A stretch of DNA of 64,000 bases from DASQPR01 sp963724705 (GTDB lineage Bacteria; Actinomycetota; Actinomycetes; Mycobacteriales; Micromonosporaceae): contig CAVRVS010000004.1 in NCBI GenBank assembly GCA_963724705.1, positions 1,550,001 to 1,614,000 of the forward strand, written 5' to 3'. The notes beneath the pieces were generated by a model that saw nothing but the letters and a program-made list of their open reading frames with translations, had not been told where the DNA came from and ran no database searches. Below, in pieces: positions 1 to 8,329 of this stretch. Numbering within the stretch: the first letter of the stretch is position 1; each line of letters opens with the position of its first letter. The position numbers were made by a program, and so were the translations under genes.

Positions 1-429
1 CTCGGCCCGCGCGTGTCACGCCGCGGCTTGTACAGCGTCGGGTACCTCGTCGGTGGCGCGCCTCGGTTCTTCATCCTCGCGATCGCGTCGACACTGTCGC
101 CGGTGCTGGCGGTCAGTTTCGTTGCCGACATCTTCGGCGGTTCCCTCAACTCGGTCATCGGGGCTACCTCCTACGAACGGATCCCCCCGCATATGCAAGC
201 GCGCGTGCTCGGCGTGATCCGGGCGAGTGCTTGGGTCGGCATCCCGTTCGGCGCGCTGCTCGCCGGCGTGCTGGCGGACGCGACGAACGTCCGTCTGGCG
301 ATCGCGATTTCCGGGGCGGCATACCTGCTCACGACGCTGGCGCCGTTCGTCTTCCCCGCGTGGCGCCAGATGCGCCGGCCCGATCCGGTCGCGGCCGATA
401 CGGACGACCGTGCTCCAGCGACCACCTGA
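1..429 (+). CDS. MFS transporter, C-terminal part (gene runs in from the left)
   Basis: The frame is open from the first base to the stop at 427-429, so only about the last 142 residues are visible and the start lies outside the window; the GTG at 13 is probably an internal valine. Two or three hydrophobic segments can be seen, with the arginine/glycine-rich loop ERIPPHMQARVLGV between them, followed by a GALLAGVLAD helix. That loop is typical of the MFS_3 / EntS-like exporters of the major facilitator superfamily, which act in the cytoplasmic membrane by proton antiport. The tail is short, polar and cytoplasmic. The substrate cannot be inferred. A hairpin follows directly. Confidence 0.7.
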   Translation, partial: LGPRVSRRGLYSVGYLVGGAPRFFILAIASTLSPVLAVSFVADIFGGSLNSVIGATSYERIPPHMQARVLGVIRASAWVGIPFGALLAGVLADATNVRLAIAISGAAYLLTTLAPFVFPAWRQMRRPDPVAADTDDRAPATT

Positions 430-440
430 GACGCCGTGCA

Positions 441-481
441 GCGATGAGCGGGCCTCTTCCCCAAGCTGGCCCGCTCATCGC
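441..481 (+). terminator. Hairpin terminator after the MFS gene
   Basis: GCGATGAGCGGGCC at 441-454 pairs perfectly with 468-481 across a 13-nt loop. It begins 12 bp after the MFS stop and lies between that gene and the oppositely oriented SRPBCC gene. There is no T run, as is usual for actinobacterial terminators. It may serve both strands. Confidence 0.65.
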
Positions 482-556
482 GCCTGATCACTCTATGCCG
501 CCCGCCGATTCCTCGGGTCGTCCGGTCTGACCGTTGTCGGCCGGCGCGCATGTTTC

Positions 557-1045
557 TCAGCCGGTCTTCTCGATCAGCTCGGCCAGTCGATCCCAGGTCT
601 CTCGCGCGCCCGACTCCATACCCGACGCCACCATGCCGTCGCGATCCGCCTGCGACTGGAACACCGACGTCGTAGTCAGTCGGGTGCCGCCGTCGACAGT
701 CTCGTACGTAGTCGTCTCCAGCATCACATGGCCGGGCATGCCCTCGAATTCGAACGTGTCGACGACCCGTTCCGGCGCGACGACGTCGTGGTAGACGCCG
801 TGGAAGGCGAACTCGTTGCCCTGCTGATCCCGCTGTACATAACGCCACTGGCCGCCCGGCTTCACGTCGGCCTTGTCGACGGTCGTCACGTACTCGCTCG
901 GTCCCCACCACTCGGCAACGTGCTCCGGATCGGTGGCCACCCGGAAAACCAGATCGCGGGGTGCGGCGAAGACACGGCTCATGATGATTTCCTGGCGGTT
1001 CGGCTCGACGGTGAAGGTTGTCTCGCCGGTCATGGTCTCGTTCAT
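557..1045 (-). CDS. SRPBCC / AHSA1-like ligand-binding protein
   Basis: A 162-residue protein with the SRPBCC (START-like, AHSA1) fold signature: an N-terminal strand followed by FAAPRDLVFRVATDPEHVAEWWGP, a central GGQWRYV and EFAFHGVYHDV strand pair, and a C-terminal long helix (MESGARETWDRLAELIEKT). Proteins of this family bind hydrophobic ligands in a cavity; the function of ArsR-linked members is mostly unproven. The start overlaps the stop of the upstream ArsR gene in an ATGA, so the two are translationally coupled and presumably repressed by that ArsR protein. The common annotation Activator of Hsp90 ATPase homologue refers to the fold only. Confidence 0.85.
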   Translation of the reverse strand: MNETMTGETTFTVEPNRQEIIMSRVFAAPRDLVFRVATDPEHVAEWWGPSEYVTTVDKADVKPGGQWRYVQRDQQGNEFAFHGVYHDVVAPERVVDTFEFEGMPGHVMLETTTYETVDGGTRLTTTSVFQSQADRDGMVASGMESGARETWDRLAELIEKTG

Positions 1046-1416
1046 GATGTGGAGCCCTTCTCTTCGATGGAGCGCCGCGTCGGCGCGGCGCCGGATTGCA
1101 GATCGCGCAGATGGTCGGCCATGCGGTCGAACCTGCCCTCCCAGGCCTGGCGGTGCTCATCGATCCATCCGCCGGCGTCGACGAGCGGTGCGGCTTCGAG
1201 TCGGCACGGCCGGAACTGCGCATCGCGACCGCGGGTGATGAGGCCGGCCCGCTCGAGCACCTTGAGGTGTTTCGAGATCGCCTGGAGGCTCATCGCGAAC
1301 GGCCTGGCCAACTCGTTCACCGTCGCCTCCCCCGATGACAACCGCGCGAGGATCGCGCGACGCGTCGGGTCGGCCAACGCGGCGAAGGTCACGCTCAGCG
1401 GATCTTCGATCGCCAT
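1042..1416 (-). CDS. ArsR-family winged-helix repressor
   Basis: A 124-residue DNA-binding protein with the compact ArsR winged helix: FAALADPTRRAILARLSSGEATVNELARPFAMSLQAISKHLKVLERAGLI, that is helix-turn-helix residues near 30-60, then the wing TRGRDAQFRPCRLEAAPL. No CxC metal-binding pair is present in the recognition region, so it belongs with the non-metal ArsR group that is typically paired with an SRPBCC gene. It is the first gene of a two-gene unit (ATGA overlap with the SRPBCC gene). A perfect inverted repeat 39-54 bp upstream of its start is the likely site of autoregulation. Confidence 0.88.
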   Translation of the reverse strand: MAIEDPLSVTFAALADPTRRAILARLSSGEATVNELARPFAMSLQAISKHLKVLERAGLITRGRDAQFRPCRLEAAPLVDAGGWIDEHRQAWEGRFDRMADHLRDLQSGAAPTRRSIEEKGSTS

Positions 1417-1454
1417 GGGAACCTCGGTTCGACTGTTATCAACTTAGCGGTTAA

Positions 1455-1470
1455 TCAACCTCTAGGTTGA
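1455..1470. promoter_or_regulatory. Putative ArsR operator
   Basis: TCAACCT (1455-1461), a CT spacer, then AGGTTGA (1464-1470) form a perfect 7-2-7 inverted repeat in an AT-richer patch 5' of the ArsR gene. Position and symmetry suit autorepression. It also lies about 90 bp upstream of the divergent M55 peptidase gene, which could share control. Confidence 0.6.
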
Positions 1471-1561
1471 CTATGCACGTCGAAGTCGGTGCTGTCAACC
1501 GAGACTCACCCATCAGGCGCGAGGGTGACTGAGGGCGCGCGGATGTGCGACGCTCGCTCGC

Positions 1562-2383
1562 ATGAAGATCTACGTGTCCGTGGACATGGAGGGCGTGGCC
1601 GGGATTGCCGACTGGGCTCAATGCATCGCCGACGGCGAGGACTACGCCCTCGGCCGTGACTTGCTAGTCGGCGAAGTCAACGCGGCGATCGACGGCGCGG
1701 TGGCAGCCGGCGCGACGCAGATCCTCGTCAACGACGCGCATTCGGCGATGCGCAACCTGCCTCCGGCGTCGCTCGCCGGCCGGGCCGCGTACCTGTCCGG
1801 GCGGTTCAAGCCCTGGTACATGATGGAGGGACTCGACGCATCGTTCGACGCCATCGTGTTCCTCGGATACCACGCGGCGATGGCTACGCCGGGCGTGCTG
1901 TCGCACACGTACAACCCGCGGGCCATCACGAACGTCGCGATCAACGGCACCATGACCGGCGAGGCTGGATTGAACGCGCTGGTCGCTCAACACTTCCGGG
2001 TGCCGGTCGTGGCGATCAGCGGCGACCAGCATGTCGGTCCGGAGGCCGCGCCATTCTGCCCCGGCATCGCGGCGATTCAGGTCAAAACCTCGATCAGTCG
2101 GTACGCGGCCCGCCACGAGCACCCGTTGACGGCCCGGGACATGATCCGCGACGGTGTCGCCGAGGCACTGCGGCGGCGCACCGAACCGCCGGCCATCGCC
2201 ATGCCGGCGACGGTCGAGATCGAGTTTCTCTCCCCCGACATGGCCGCGCAGGCGACATGGATCCGCGATGTGGTGCGCACCGGCGCACGTACGGTCGCCC
2301 TCACCGGCGCCGACCCACTCGGACTGTTTCAGGCGTTCATCTCGATCGTGTATCTCACGCGATCGCTGGTCGAGACGCGTTGA
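1562..2383 (+). CDS. dppA: M55 D-aminopeptidase (DppA-like)
   Basis: A 273-residue protein matching the zinc-dependent M55 peptidases (Bacillus DppA), which hydrolyse D-Ala-D-Ala and D-Ala-Gly dipeptides and form a barrel-like decamer in the cytoplasm. Visible motifs are SVDMEG at residues 6-11 (the Asp and Glu metal ligands), NDAHSAM near 60, GYHAAMA near 105 and the catalytic-core stretch NGTMTGEAGLNA near 130. The length is normal for the family. No peptide-transport genes sit beside it, so it may act in peptidoglycan peptide recycling rather than dipeptide uptake, which is inference. There is no strong Shine-Dalgarno sequence before the ATG. Confidence 0.88.
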   Translation: MKIYVSVDMEGVAGIADWAQCIADGEDYALGRDLLVGEVNAAIDGAVAAGATQILVNDAHSAMRNLPPASLAGRAAYLSGRFKPWYMMEGLDASFDAIVFLGYHAAMATPGVLSHTYNPRAITNVAINGTMTGEAGLNALVAQHFRVPVVAISGDQHVGPEAAPFCPGIAAIQVKTSISRYAARHEHPLTARDMIRDGVAEALRRRTEPPAIAMPATVEIEFLSPDMAAQATWIRDVVRTGARTVALTGADPLGLFQAFISIVYLTRSLVETR

Positions 2384-2414
2384 GGCGGCTCAGACACCTT
2401 CTATCCGTCGAGTC

Positions 2415-3002
2415 CTAGGCGGGCGGCTCACCGCCGGCCGACGGGATGCCGCGTACCGCCGGCGTAGAGCGCGTTGTCGTTGTCGCGGACAGCGTCGTCA
2501 GTTGTGTCGAGTCGATCGTGCGCAGCACGACCGTACGGAACACGATGTCGTGCCAGGCCCTACGGCGCCGATCCCAGAGCACCCAGGCCAGCCCGATCAA
2601 CCACAACGGCACGAGCAGCAGTCCGACGAACGCGCGCAGCGCGGCCTGGACCAGCAACGGTCGCTGCCCATGGTTCCGCGCGACTCTGGTGCCCACGAGC
2701 AGACCGCCCACAGTCCGCCCTCCGAGCCACCACGCGACAGTGAAGTAGGCCCACGGCAGGACCGACGCGATGACGGCGCACGTCGTGGTGAACCAGCCGG
2801 GCGGATCGCCGACCACCTGCGACCACGCGAGAGGGGGCAGGACATTGACGAATAGGCCGGCGATAGTCAGCAATGCGACGTCGACGGCGAGCGCCACGAG
2901 TCGCGACGCGAGGCCGGCGTACGCATAGGCCGGCGCGCCGGGCGATGACACCCGGCCGGGCTGCGACAGACGACCGTCCGGGTCAGACGCCCCGGATCTC
3001 AT
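2415..3002 (-). CDS. RDD-family membrane protein
   Basis: About 195 residues from ATG 3002; a GTG at 2951 is an alternative start. It opens with YAGLASRLVALAVDVALL, the Arg-Asp pair that names the RDD family, followed by two more hydrophobic helices (VIASVLPWAYFTVAWWL and FVGLLLVPLWLIGLAWVLW) and a basic C-terminus containing RRRRAWHDIV, the conserved trailing motif of the family. The function of RDD proteins is not settled; some have been proposed to be Na+/H+ antiporters. The gene overlaps the stop of the upstream gene by 20 bp if the ATG is used, so both are probably co-transcribed. Confidence 0.8.
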   Translation of the reverse strand: MRSGASDPDGRLSQPGRVSSPGAPAYAYAGLASRLVALAVDVALLTIAGLFVNVLPPLAWSQVVGDPPGWFTTTCAVIASVLPWAYFTVAWWLGGRTVGGLLVGTRVARNHGQRPLLVQAALRAFVGLLLVPLWLIGLAWVLWDRRRRAWHDIVFRTVVLRTIDSTQLTTLSATTTTRSTPAVRGIPSAGGEPPA

Positions 3003-3819
3003 TGAGGCCCTTGGCCGTCGCGCTCTTGTCGCGCCCGACGACCCGGTGCGCCGCCGCCTCGAGCCGGTCATCGGCCCGCACGCTGTTCGTCCGCAACTGC
3101 TCCGCGAGCTGACCGATGACGCCCCGACTCTGCGCCATCACCAACTCCTCGACGCGGGAGTCGGTGGTCAGATCCTCGATGATCACCGGAACCACCCGGT
3201 CGCGGATCTCCGGCAGCGCACCGTCGATGAGCCGCGGCATCACATCGGAGATCAGGTGCGGGACGAGGTCGTCGATGAACTGCGGTACGACCTTTACCTG
3301 CGCCCACGACATGGCGTCGCCGACGGTGGTGTTCACCAGCGACGCCGCGCCCTGCCGCCGCGCGGCAAGTGTGTCCCGCCCGCGCCGCTCCGCGTCGTCC
3401 ATGGCCTCGAACAGCTTGTCCCGGGCCTGCTCGGTCTGGATCACCGCCCGGGCGAGCAGTCCAAACATGGCTGAGGCGGTACGGCCGCCGACCGATCGCA
3501 CACCGCCGCGCACCTGTTCGCCGGCGATGACCACCGTGCCCACCGCGAGCTGAGCCAGCTTGACCTGAGTGCTCCGTGGTCCGGCCACGTCGTGGTCCGG
3601 CCCCACCGGATCGGTCGTTGCATCACCTGTCGCCCCACGCCGCGGACCTGCACCCGCTGCTCCGGCGCCCGCCTCGGTCGGTCCGCCGTTCGTCTCAGGC
3701 GGGGCGCCGCGATCGACCGGGACGCTGCCGTTGGCCATCGGGCGTTGGGTCGCCGCGTCACCGCCGGCCGCGTCGACCGGGTTCCGAGGGTTCTCCGGAT
3801 TCGTCTCTGCGCTGGTCAT
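2983..3819 (-). CDS. Conserved actinobacterial protein of unknown function
   Basis: A 278-residue protein. The first 85 residues are low complexity (Pro, Gly, Ala, Asp, Thr) and look disordered. The remainder is amphipathic and mostly helical: a short hydrophobic stretch near 88-110 (LAQLAVGTVVIAGEQVRGGV), then FIDDLVPHLISDVMPRLIDGALPEIRDRVVPVIIEDLTTD, in which the D-x-V-P / I-x-D spacing is quasi-repetitive and may bind a membrane surface. No catalytic motif is visible. It lies upstream of, and overlaps, the RDD gene, so a joint membrane role is plausible but unproven. Confidence 0.6.
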   Translation of the reverse strand: MTSAETNPENPRNPVDAAGGDAATQRPMANGSVPVDRGAPPETNGGPTEAGAGAAGAGPRRGATGDATTDPVGPDHDVAGPRSTQVKLAQLAVGTVVIAGEQVRGGVRSVGGRTASAMFGLLARAVIQTEQARDKLFEAMDDAERRGRDTLAARRQGAASLVNTTVGDAMSWAQVKVVPQFIDDLVPHLISDVMPRLIDGALPEIRDRVVPVIIEDLTTDSRVEELVMAQSRGVIGQLAEQLRTNSVRADDRLEAAAHRVVGRDKSATAKGLNEIRGV

Positions 3820-4195
3820 CTCGCTACACCTTTCCAGCCACTCGCGAGGTCGAACGCGGCGGCCGTCCGTCGCGGGGTCCGGCGTACGCGTCCAGGGTCG
3901 CCGATTCGAACGCTATCGCCATTCCCCCGATTACGGTGGTAAACGGCCATGTGCTGGCATTCTTCGCCAACGTCACATACGCGATTCCGGGGCTCGGCCT
4001 CCAGCATTGACCCAGAGCTTTCGCCGCTTATGCGTCGTTCACGCTATTCCACCGTCGACCGCGCCGCCGGGTCGAAGAACGCCAGCTCCTGCTCGTCCGG
4101 CGCCCGACGATGATGCCCGGTACGTCTCGGACGCGCCGCCCGTTAGCGAGCGGTCGCCCTGTCGACTCGATTTGAGTCATACGGATAATGGCGGC
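3820..4195. other. 376-bp intergenic stretch between divergent genes
   Basis: No convincing gene. It carries the promoter regions of the divergent genes on both sides. Near the right end there is a GACTC-N5-GAGTC inverted repeat (4164-4178) just upstream of a -10-like hexamer. Confidence 0.5.
4184..4189 (+). promoter_or_regulatory. -10 hexamer of a probable leaderless promoter
   Basis: GATAAT ends six bases before the GTG start at 4196, which places transcription initiation at or next to the start codon; there is no Shine-Dalgarno sequence. The -35 region is weak. Confidence 0.45.
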
Positions 4196-4789
4196 GTGCG
4201 CACCGACTTCGATCCGGCGACCGAGGGACCGGGCCGGTTCTACCGGCTGCTGAATTCGGTCGTGGTGCCGCGACCGATCGCCTGGGTGTCGTCGACGTCG
4301 GCCGACGGCATCGACAATCTCGCCCCGCATTCGTTCTTCACGGTCGCGAGTGTCACGCCGCCCATCGTGCAGTTCACGTCGGTCGGGCCGAAGGACACGC
4401 TGCGCAACGTACGCCAGACCGGCGAGTTCGTCGTCAACCTGGCCCCCGAGCCGCTGTTCGAGCAGATCAACGAGACCGCCACCGACTACCCGCCCGAGAT
4501 GGGCGAATTCGACGCGGCCGGGGTCGATCGGGAGCCGAGCGCGTTGGTCCGACCGCCGCGTGTGGCCGGATCACCGGTTGCGCTGGAGTGCCGCCTCCAC
4601 CGGATCGTCGAGGTCGGCGACTGCCATCTCATCCTCGGGGAGGTGTTGCGGGCCGCGATCCGTACGGACGTGCTCGTCGACGGCCACCCGGACGTACGCC
4701 TGCTGCGGCCGCTCGCCCGCCTCGGTCGCGATGAGTGGTGCACCGTCGGCGACGTACGCGAAATCAAACGACGTCGCTACCGGCCCTGA
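4196..4789 (+). CDS. Flavin reductase-like FMN-binding protein
   Basis: A 197-residue split-barrel flavoprotein of the flavin reductase-like domain family. It begins RTDFDPATEGPGRFYRLLNSVVVPRPIAWVSS, the standard opening that binds the FMN phosphate, followed by NLAPHSFFTVASVTPPIVQFTS and the GEFVVNLAPEPLFEQINET helix. Such proteins bind FMN and either reduce free flavin with NAD(P)H or serve as the flavin partner of a monooxygenase; no monooxygenase lies next to it. The start chosen is the GTG at 4196, because homology begins immediately there and the longer upstream frame is non-homologous. It faces the kinase gene, with only 11 bp between the stops. Confidence 0.85.
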   Translation: MRTDFDPATEGPGRFYRLLNSVVVPRPIAWVSSTSADGIDNLAPHSFFTVASVTPPIVQFTSVGPKDTLRNVRQTGEFVVNLAPEPLFEQINETATDYPPEMGEFDAAGVDREPSALVRPPRVAGSPVALECRLHRIVEVGDCHLILGEVLRAAIRTDVLVDGHPDVRLLRPLARLGRDEWCTVGDVREIKRRRYRP

Positions 4790-4800
4790 CCCGGCAATGT

Positions 4801-6423
4801 TTACGGCGTGCAGCTGATCGGGATCGACGCACTGCCGCCCTCGAGGGCCGGGCTGGCCGTCAACGTGAGCCTCGCCGTGACGTCGGAACAATCGAACGCC
4901 GGAACCGCTATCCCGCCGTCGGACACGGATCCGCCACTGACGGTGTAGGTATGCGAGATGACGAGCAGACCGGGGTTCGCCACCGTGTCCTGGGTGATCG
5001 TCACGGTGACGGACTGCAGGCCCGGTGCGGCGATCGAGAATCCGACGGTCGAGCCGTCGCTGGTGAACGACGTCAGCGTCGGTGCCGCTGGCGGTGCCGT
5101 GGTCGGCGGCGTGGTCGGCGTCGTCGGCGGAGTCGTCGGGTTGCTGGTCGGCGTGGTCGGGTTGCCGGTCGGCGTGGTCGGGTGGCCGGTCGGTGTTGGT
5201 CCGCCCTTGGTCGGCTTCGTGGGCGGGATCGTCGGCGGACCGATCGGCGTCGGCCGGCCGCCGACGACCGGTCCAACGGTCGCACGGGCCGGCGGAGCGG
5301 TCAGCGTCACGCCCGGTGTCGGGATGATGAGCAGCGTCGGGATGGACGTCGGAGCACCGGGCGCCGCATTCGGCAGGACCACGGCGAACCCAGGGTCGTT
5401 GGTCGCCGTGTTGTTTCCGGCCGGTCCGGCCGCCGCGATGCCGGAGTCGACGAGCATGACGATCGCCGCGGCGGCCGCCGCACCCACCAACGCGCGGGTG
5501 ATGAGCGAGCTGCCGAGAAGCGATGTGACGGGCCGCTCCTTCTTCACCTCGACGTCGCGACCGGGCGGCGCGATCAGCGGGACCAACCGGCGCAACAGCA
5601 TGGCCTCGCCGGCCCGCTCCCAGTCCGAGCCGTACCGCATGTTTGCCACGTGCTCGACGGCCCGGAGGAACACGGTCGCGTCGACTGGGCGATCGGCCGG
5701 ATCCTTGGCCAGCCCTCTGGAGACGAGATCGCGCAGCGGCTCCGGGATGTCGGCGACCGGGATCGGCGCCTCCTCGTGTTGCGCGCGAAGTTCGGCCATC
5801 GTCTTGGTCGGACGGTACGGCGGATGCCCGGTCAGGCACTCCACGAACGTGGCAGTCGCGGCGTAAAGGTCCGTCCGGGCGTCGGCCGGCTTCCGGTCCC
5901 ACAACTCCGGTGCCTGGTACAGCGGCGTACCATCGCCCGGCCGCATGCTGTCCACCGGCGGTACGACGCCGAAGTCCACGATCTTCACGACGCCACTGCG
6001 GCTGATCTGGACGTTGGACGGCCGGAAGTCGCGGTGCAGCAGCCCACGCTTGTGTGCCGCCGCAAGGCCCAGCAGCGACCCCTTGAGAATCGCGAGTGCG
6101 ACCTGCGGCTCCAGCGCACCACCGCCGCGGCGGAGCAGATCGTCGAGGGACACCCCGTCGACCAGCTCCATCACGAGCGCGCCGCCGGCCGGACGCTCGA
6201 TGTATTCGTACAGCCGCACGATGTGGGTGTCGTCAATGTCGGCGAGCAGTCTGACCTGACTGCGGAACCAGTCGGTGGGTGTCGACCGGCCGTGCCGGCG
6301 CGCGGACAGGAACTTGATCGCGACGAACGTGCCGGTCGGGTCGTGGCGCGCACTCGCGACGGTCCCGGTGGCGCCGGTGCCCAACCGGCCGACCTCGCTG
6401 TAGTCGGCTAGCCGCCACGTCAT
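4801..6423 (-). CDS. Transmembrane Ser/Thr protein kinase
   Basis: 540 residues. The kinase domain (about 8-260) has a glycine-rich loop GTGATGTV, the ATP lysine in VAIKF (K37), HRDFRPSN at 130-137 with catalytic Asp132 and Asn137, and the DFG at 150-152; the usual lysine of HRDLKPxN is arginine. A transmembrane helix follows at about 307-327. Outside the membrane there is a long Pro/Thr linker with PTTPTG-type repeats and then a compact beta-type domain of about 95 residues ending in Ser-Cys-Thr-Pro. The gene lies 25 bp downstream of a pseudokinase gene on the same strand, so the two products are probably partners. Substrates are unknown. Confidence 0.9.
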   Translation of the reverse strand: MTWRLADYSEVGRLGTGATGTVASARHDPTGTFVAIKFLSARRHGRSTPTDWFRSQVRLLADIDDTHIVRLYEYIERPAGGALVMELVDGVSLDDLLRRGGGALEPQVALAILKGSLLGLAAAHKRGLLHRDFRPSNVQISRSGVVKIVDFGVVPPVDSMRPGDGTPLYQAPELWDRKPADARTDLYAATATFVECLTGHPPYRPTKTMAELRAQHEEAPIPVADIPEPLRDLVSRGLAKDPADRPVDATVFLRAVEHVANMRYGSDWERAGEAMLLRRLVPLIAPPGRDVEVKKERPVTSLLGSSLITRALVGAAAAAAIVMLVDSGIAAAGPAGNNTATNDPGFAVVLPNAAPGAPTSIPTLLIIPTPGVTLTAPPARATVGPVVGGRPTPIGPPTIPPTKPTKGGPTPTGHPTTPTGNPTTPTSNPTTPPTTPTTPPTTAPPAAPTLTSFTSDGSTVGFSIAAPGLQSVTVTITQDTVANPGLLVISHTYTVSGGSVSDGGIAVPAFDCSDVTARLTLTASPALEGGSASIPISCTP

Positions 6424-6448
6424 CGCGTTTTCCCCCTGCTACCCATCA

Positions 6449-8329
6449 TCAACTCGTGCAGATGTACTCGAAGGATGTGCTGGCATCCCGCCGTTGCGGC
6501 GTCAGGACGACGAGCGTGACCTGCGCCGTTTCCTCGCCTGCGCCATTGAAGGTCCACGGCAGATGCACCTCGGTCGGCTTGGACGGATCCGTCACCTTAC
6601 CCACGTGCACCGAGGTGGTGGTCCCATCGCTGCGCTGCCATTCATACGTGAAGATGCCGGTGCCACCGGTCGTGATGACTGTGCCGACGACATCCGCGTC
6701 GAGCTGACACGCCGCGGCCGCATGTCGCTGCACGGTCACCGACACCGATGTGATGTGCAGTGGCCGGTCCACCCGCCACCACACATATCCGCCGACCCCG
6801 AGCACGATCACCGCGGCAATGCCGATATTGACGGCGATGCGCGGCCACCACGCGGGTCGGCCCAGTCGAGCGGGCGTGGCCCGCCGCCCGTTCGACGCCG
6901 GTACGCCCCGGCCGACCCGTACCGTGTTGTCTGGTCGAGCTGGGGCGTCGACGGAAATCCCGGGCCGCACCTGGGCCGGCTTCGGAGCCGACGGTGCCCA
7001 CAGTCCGCGCGGCGCCTCGGTCGGCGAGCCCTCCGGCGACCGCGGCAAACGGGTGGGGATGACCGACGTCTTGCGCGGTCCTCGCGGCGGCGCCGCAGTG
7101 GCCGCGGCGGCCGTGGACGCGGCGGCCTCCTCGTCGCTGGCCTGCGCGACCGCCGCGGCGAACCGATCGGGACTCGCCTGAGCCGGGATGAATGGTGGAC
7201 CGTCCGGATCCGTGCCGGCCTTGTCGCCGACCTTCGCGCCGTTCGAGCGGCCGAGCGGCGAACGGAATCGGCGAGGCAGGCTGGGCGGAGGTGGCGACGG
7301 CGGCGCCGTGGCGTCGAACAGCGCGTCGATCGCGCGCAGGATCGTGTCGGGCTCCGGTTCGTCCTCGACCGCGTATTCGCGCATCGCGGCGACGAGCCCC
7401 GTACGGTCGGGGAAGCCGGTAAAGGTTCGCGCAACCACCTCGAGCTCCGCGAGCGCCGACGCGATGCCACCGTCGTCGGCCCGTCGAGCGCACGCCGCGA
7501 GTGCGTCGGCCTCCGTCTCCGACCGCGCCGCACGCAGGTGGTTCGCGAACAGGCGGACCGTGTCGGCCCAAGCCGACGCATCGACGTGCGCGCCGTCGGT
7601 CAGTGGGGCCCGGCTGGCCGCGGACTGATCGCTGGCCCCGCGGTCATCGCTGGTCCCGACGTCCCAGCGGCCGTCGTCGGACCGTTCGGCGACGACGCTC
7701 GCGCCGCCGACCTTGACCGTCTCGGCGCGGGCGGCGCCGTTCGCGGCGGCGACGACCTTCCCGACGTCGTTGCTCGGCATGGTGCCGTCGGCACGTGACG
7801 CCGCTGCTGCGCCGGCCGACACGCCGGAGCCCTCGACATCCGCGACACCGGACCGCCGGATGCGGACGTCAAGCCCGTCCAACGCGGGTCCCAACCCGGC
7901 CTCGGTCAAATGGATCGCGCCCGTCCGGCTCGCAACGATCGTGTCGGCGCCGAAGGAACCATGCCACAGGCCACGCTCGTGTAAGCGGTCGAGCGTACGG
8001 CCGGCATCGAGCGCGATCAACGCGAGATCGGCCGGTGCGAGCGTGACCTCGTACAGCAGGTCGGCGACGCTCGGGCCGGGCGCGATTCCGACGAACACCC
8101 ACACCTGATTGCCACCGACCGCGACGTCGGCGACCGGCGCGACGCCCGCTACACCGGCGCGCATCACCTCGCGGATCGCGGTCAGAACGCGGTCAATCGT
8201 CGCGCGATCGGACGCGGCGATGGGCAGGCGCATCGCGGCGCAGAGGCCACCGTCGCCCAGCAGGATGGCGCCCCACGTGCCACATGCGCCCTCCCGGCGC
8301 AGGTCGGGGACGAACTCGATGCGTGCCAT
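6449..8329 (-). CDS. Transmembrane pseudokinase (degenerate Ser/Thr kinase)
   Basis: 626 residues with the architecture of the kinase gene downstream but no catalytic residues. The segment LHERGLWHGSFGADTIV (about 116-132) aligns with the kinase catalytic loop, with HGS in place of HRD; LTEAGLG (141-147) stands where DFG belongs; and the beta-3 lysine position reads CAAMRL. A variable Ala/Asp-rich region and a Pro-rich stretch containing PRRFRSPLGR follow, then a membrane helix at about 497-517 and a 107-residue extracellular domain with two cysteines, ending Cys-Thr-Ser. Likely a regulatory or scaffold partner of the adjacent kinase, as known for actinobacterial pseudokinases such as MviN's kinase domain; this is inference. 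Confidence 0.75.
   Translation of the reverse strand: MARIEFVPDLRREGACGTWGAILLGDGGLCAAMRLPIAASDRATIDRVLTAIREVMRAGVAGVAPVADVAVGGNQVWVFVGIAPGPSVADLLYEVTLAPADLALIALDAGRTLDRLHERGLWHGSFGADTIVASRTGAIHLTEAGLGPALDGLDVRIRRSGVADVEGSGVSAGAAAASRADGTMPSNDVGKVVAAANGAARAETVKVGGASVVAERSDDGRWDVGTSDDRGASDQSAASRAPLTDGAHVDASAWADTVRLFANHLRAARSETEADALAACARRADDGGIASALAELEVVARTFTGFPDRTGLVAAMREYAVEDEPEPDTILRAIDALFDATAPPSPPPPSLPRRFRSPLGRSNGAKVGDKAGTDPDGPPFIPAQASPDRFAAAVAQASDEEAAASTAAAATAAPPRGPRKTSVIPTRLPRSPEGSPTEAPRGLWAPSAPKPAQVRPGISVDAPARPDNTVRVGRGVPASNGRRATPARLGRPAWWPRIAVNIGIAAVIVLGVGGYVWWRVDRPLHITSVSVTVQRHAAAACQLDADVVGTVITTGGTGIFTYEWQRSDGTTTSVHVGKVTDPSKPTEVHLPWTFNGAGEETAQVTLVVLTPQRRDASTSFEYICTS

Noticed and set aside
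171..1223. 350-residue minus-strand frame across the ArsR/SRPBCC region
   Set aside because: Overlaps two well-supported genes in another frame and has biased Arg/Gly composition.
3895..3920. TTCGAATC-like sequence recalling a tRNA T-arm
   Set aside because: No acceptor stem, anticodon arm or D-arm can be built around it on either strand.
4735..6411. Long plus-strand frame opposite the kinase gene
   Set aside because: Extremely Arg-rich translation with no motif. It is the shadow of the minus-strand kinase.
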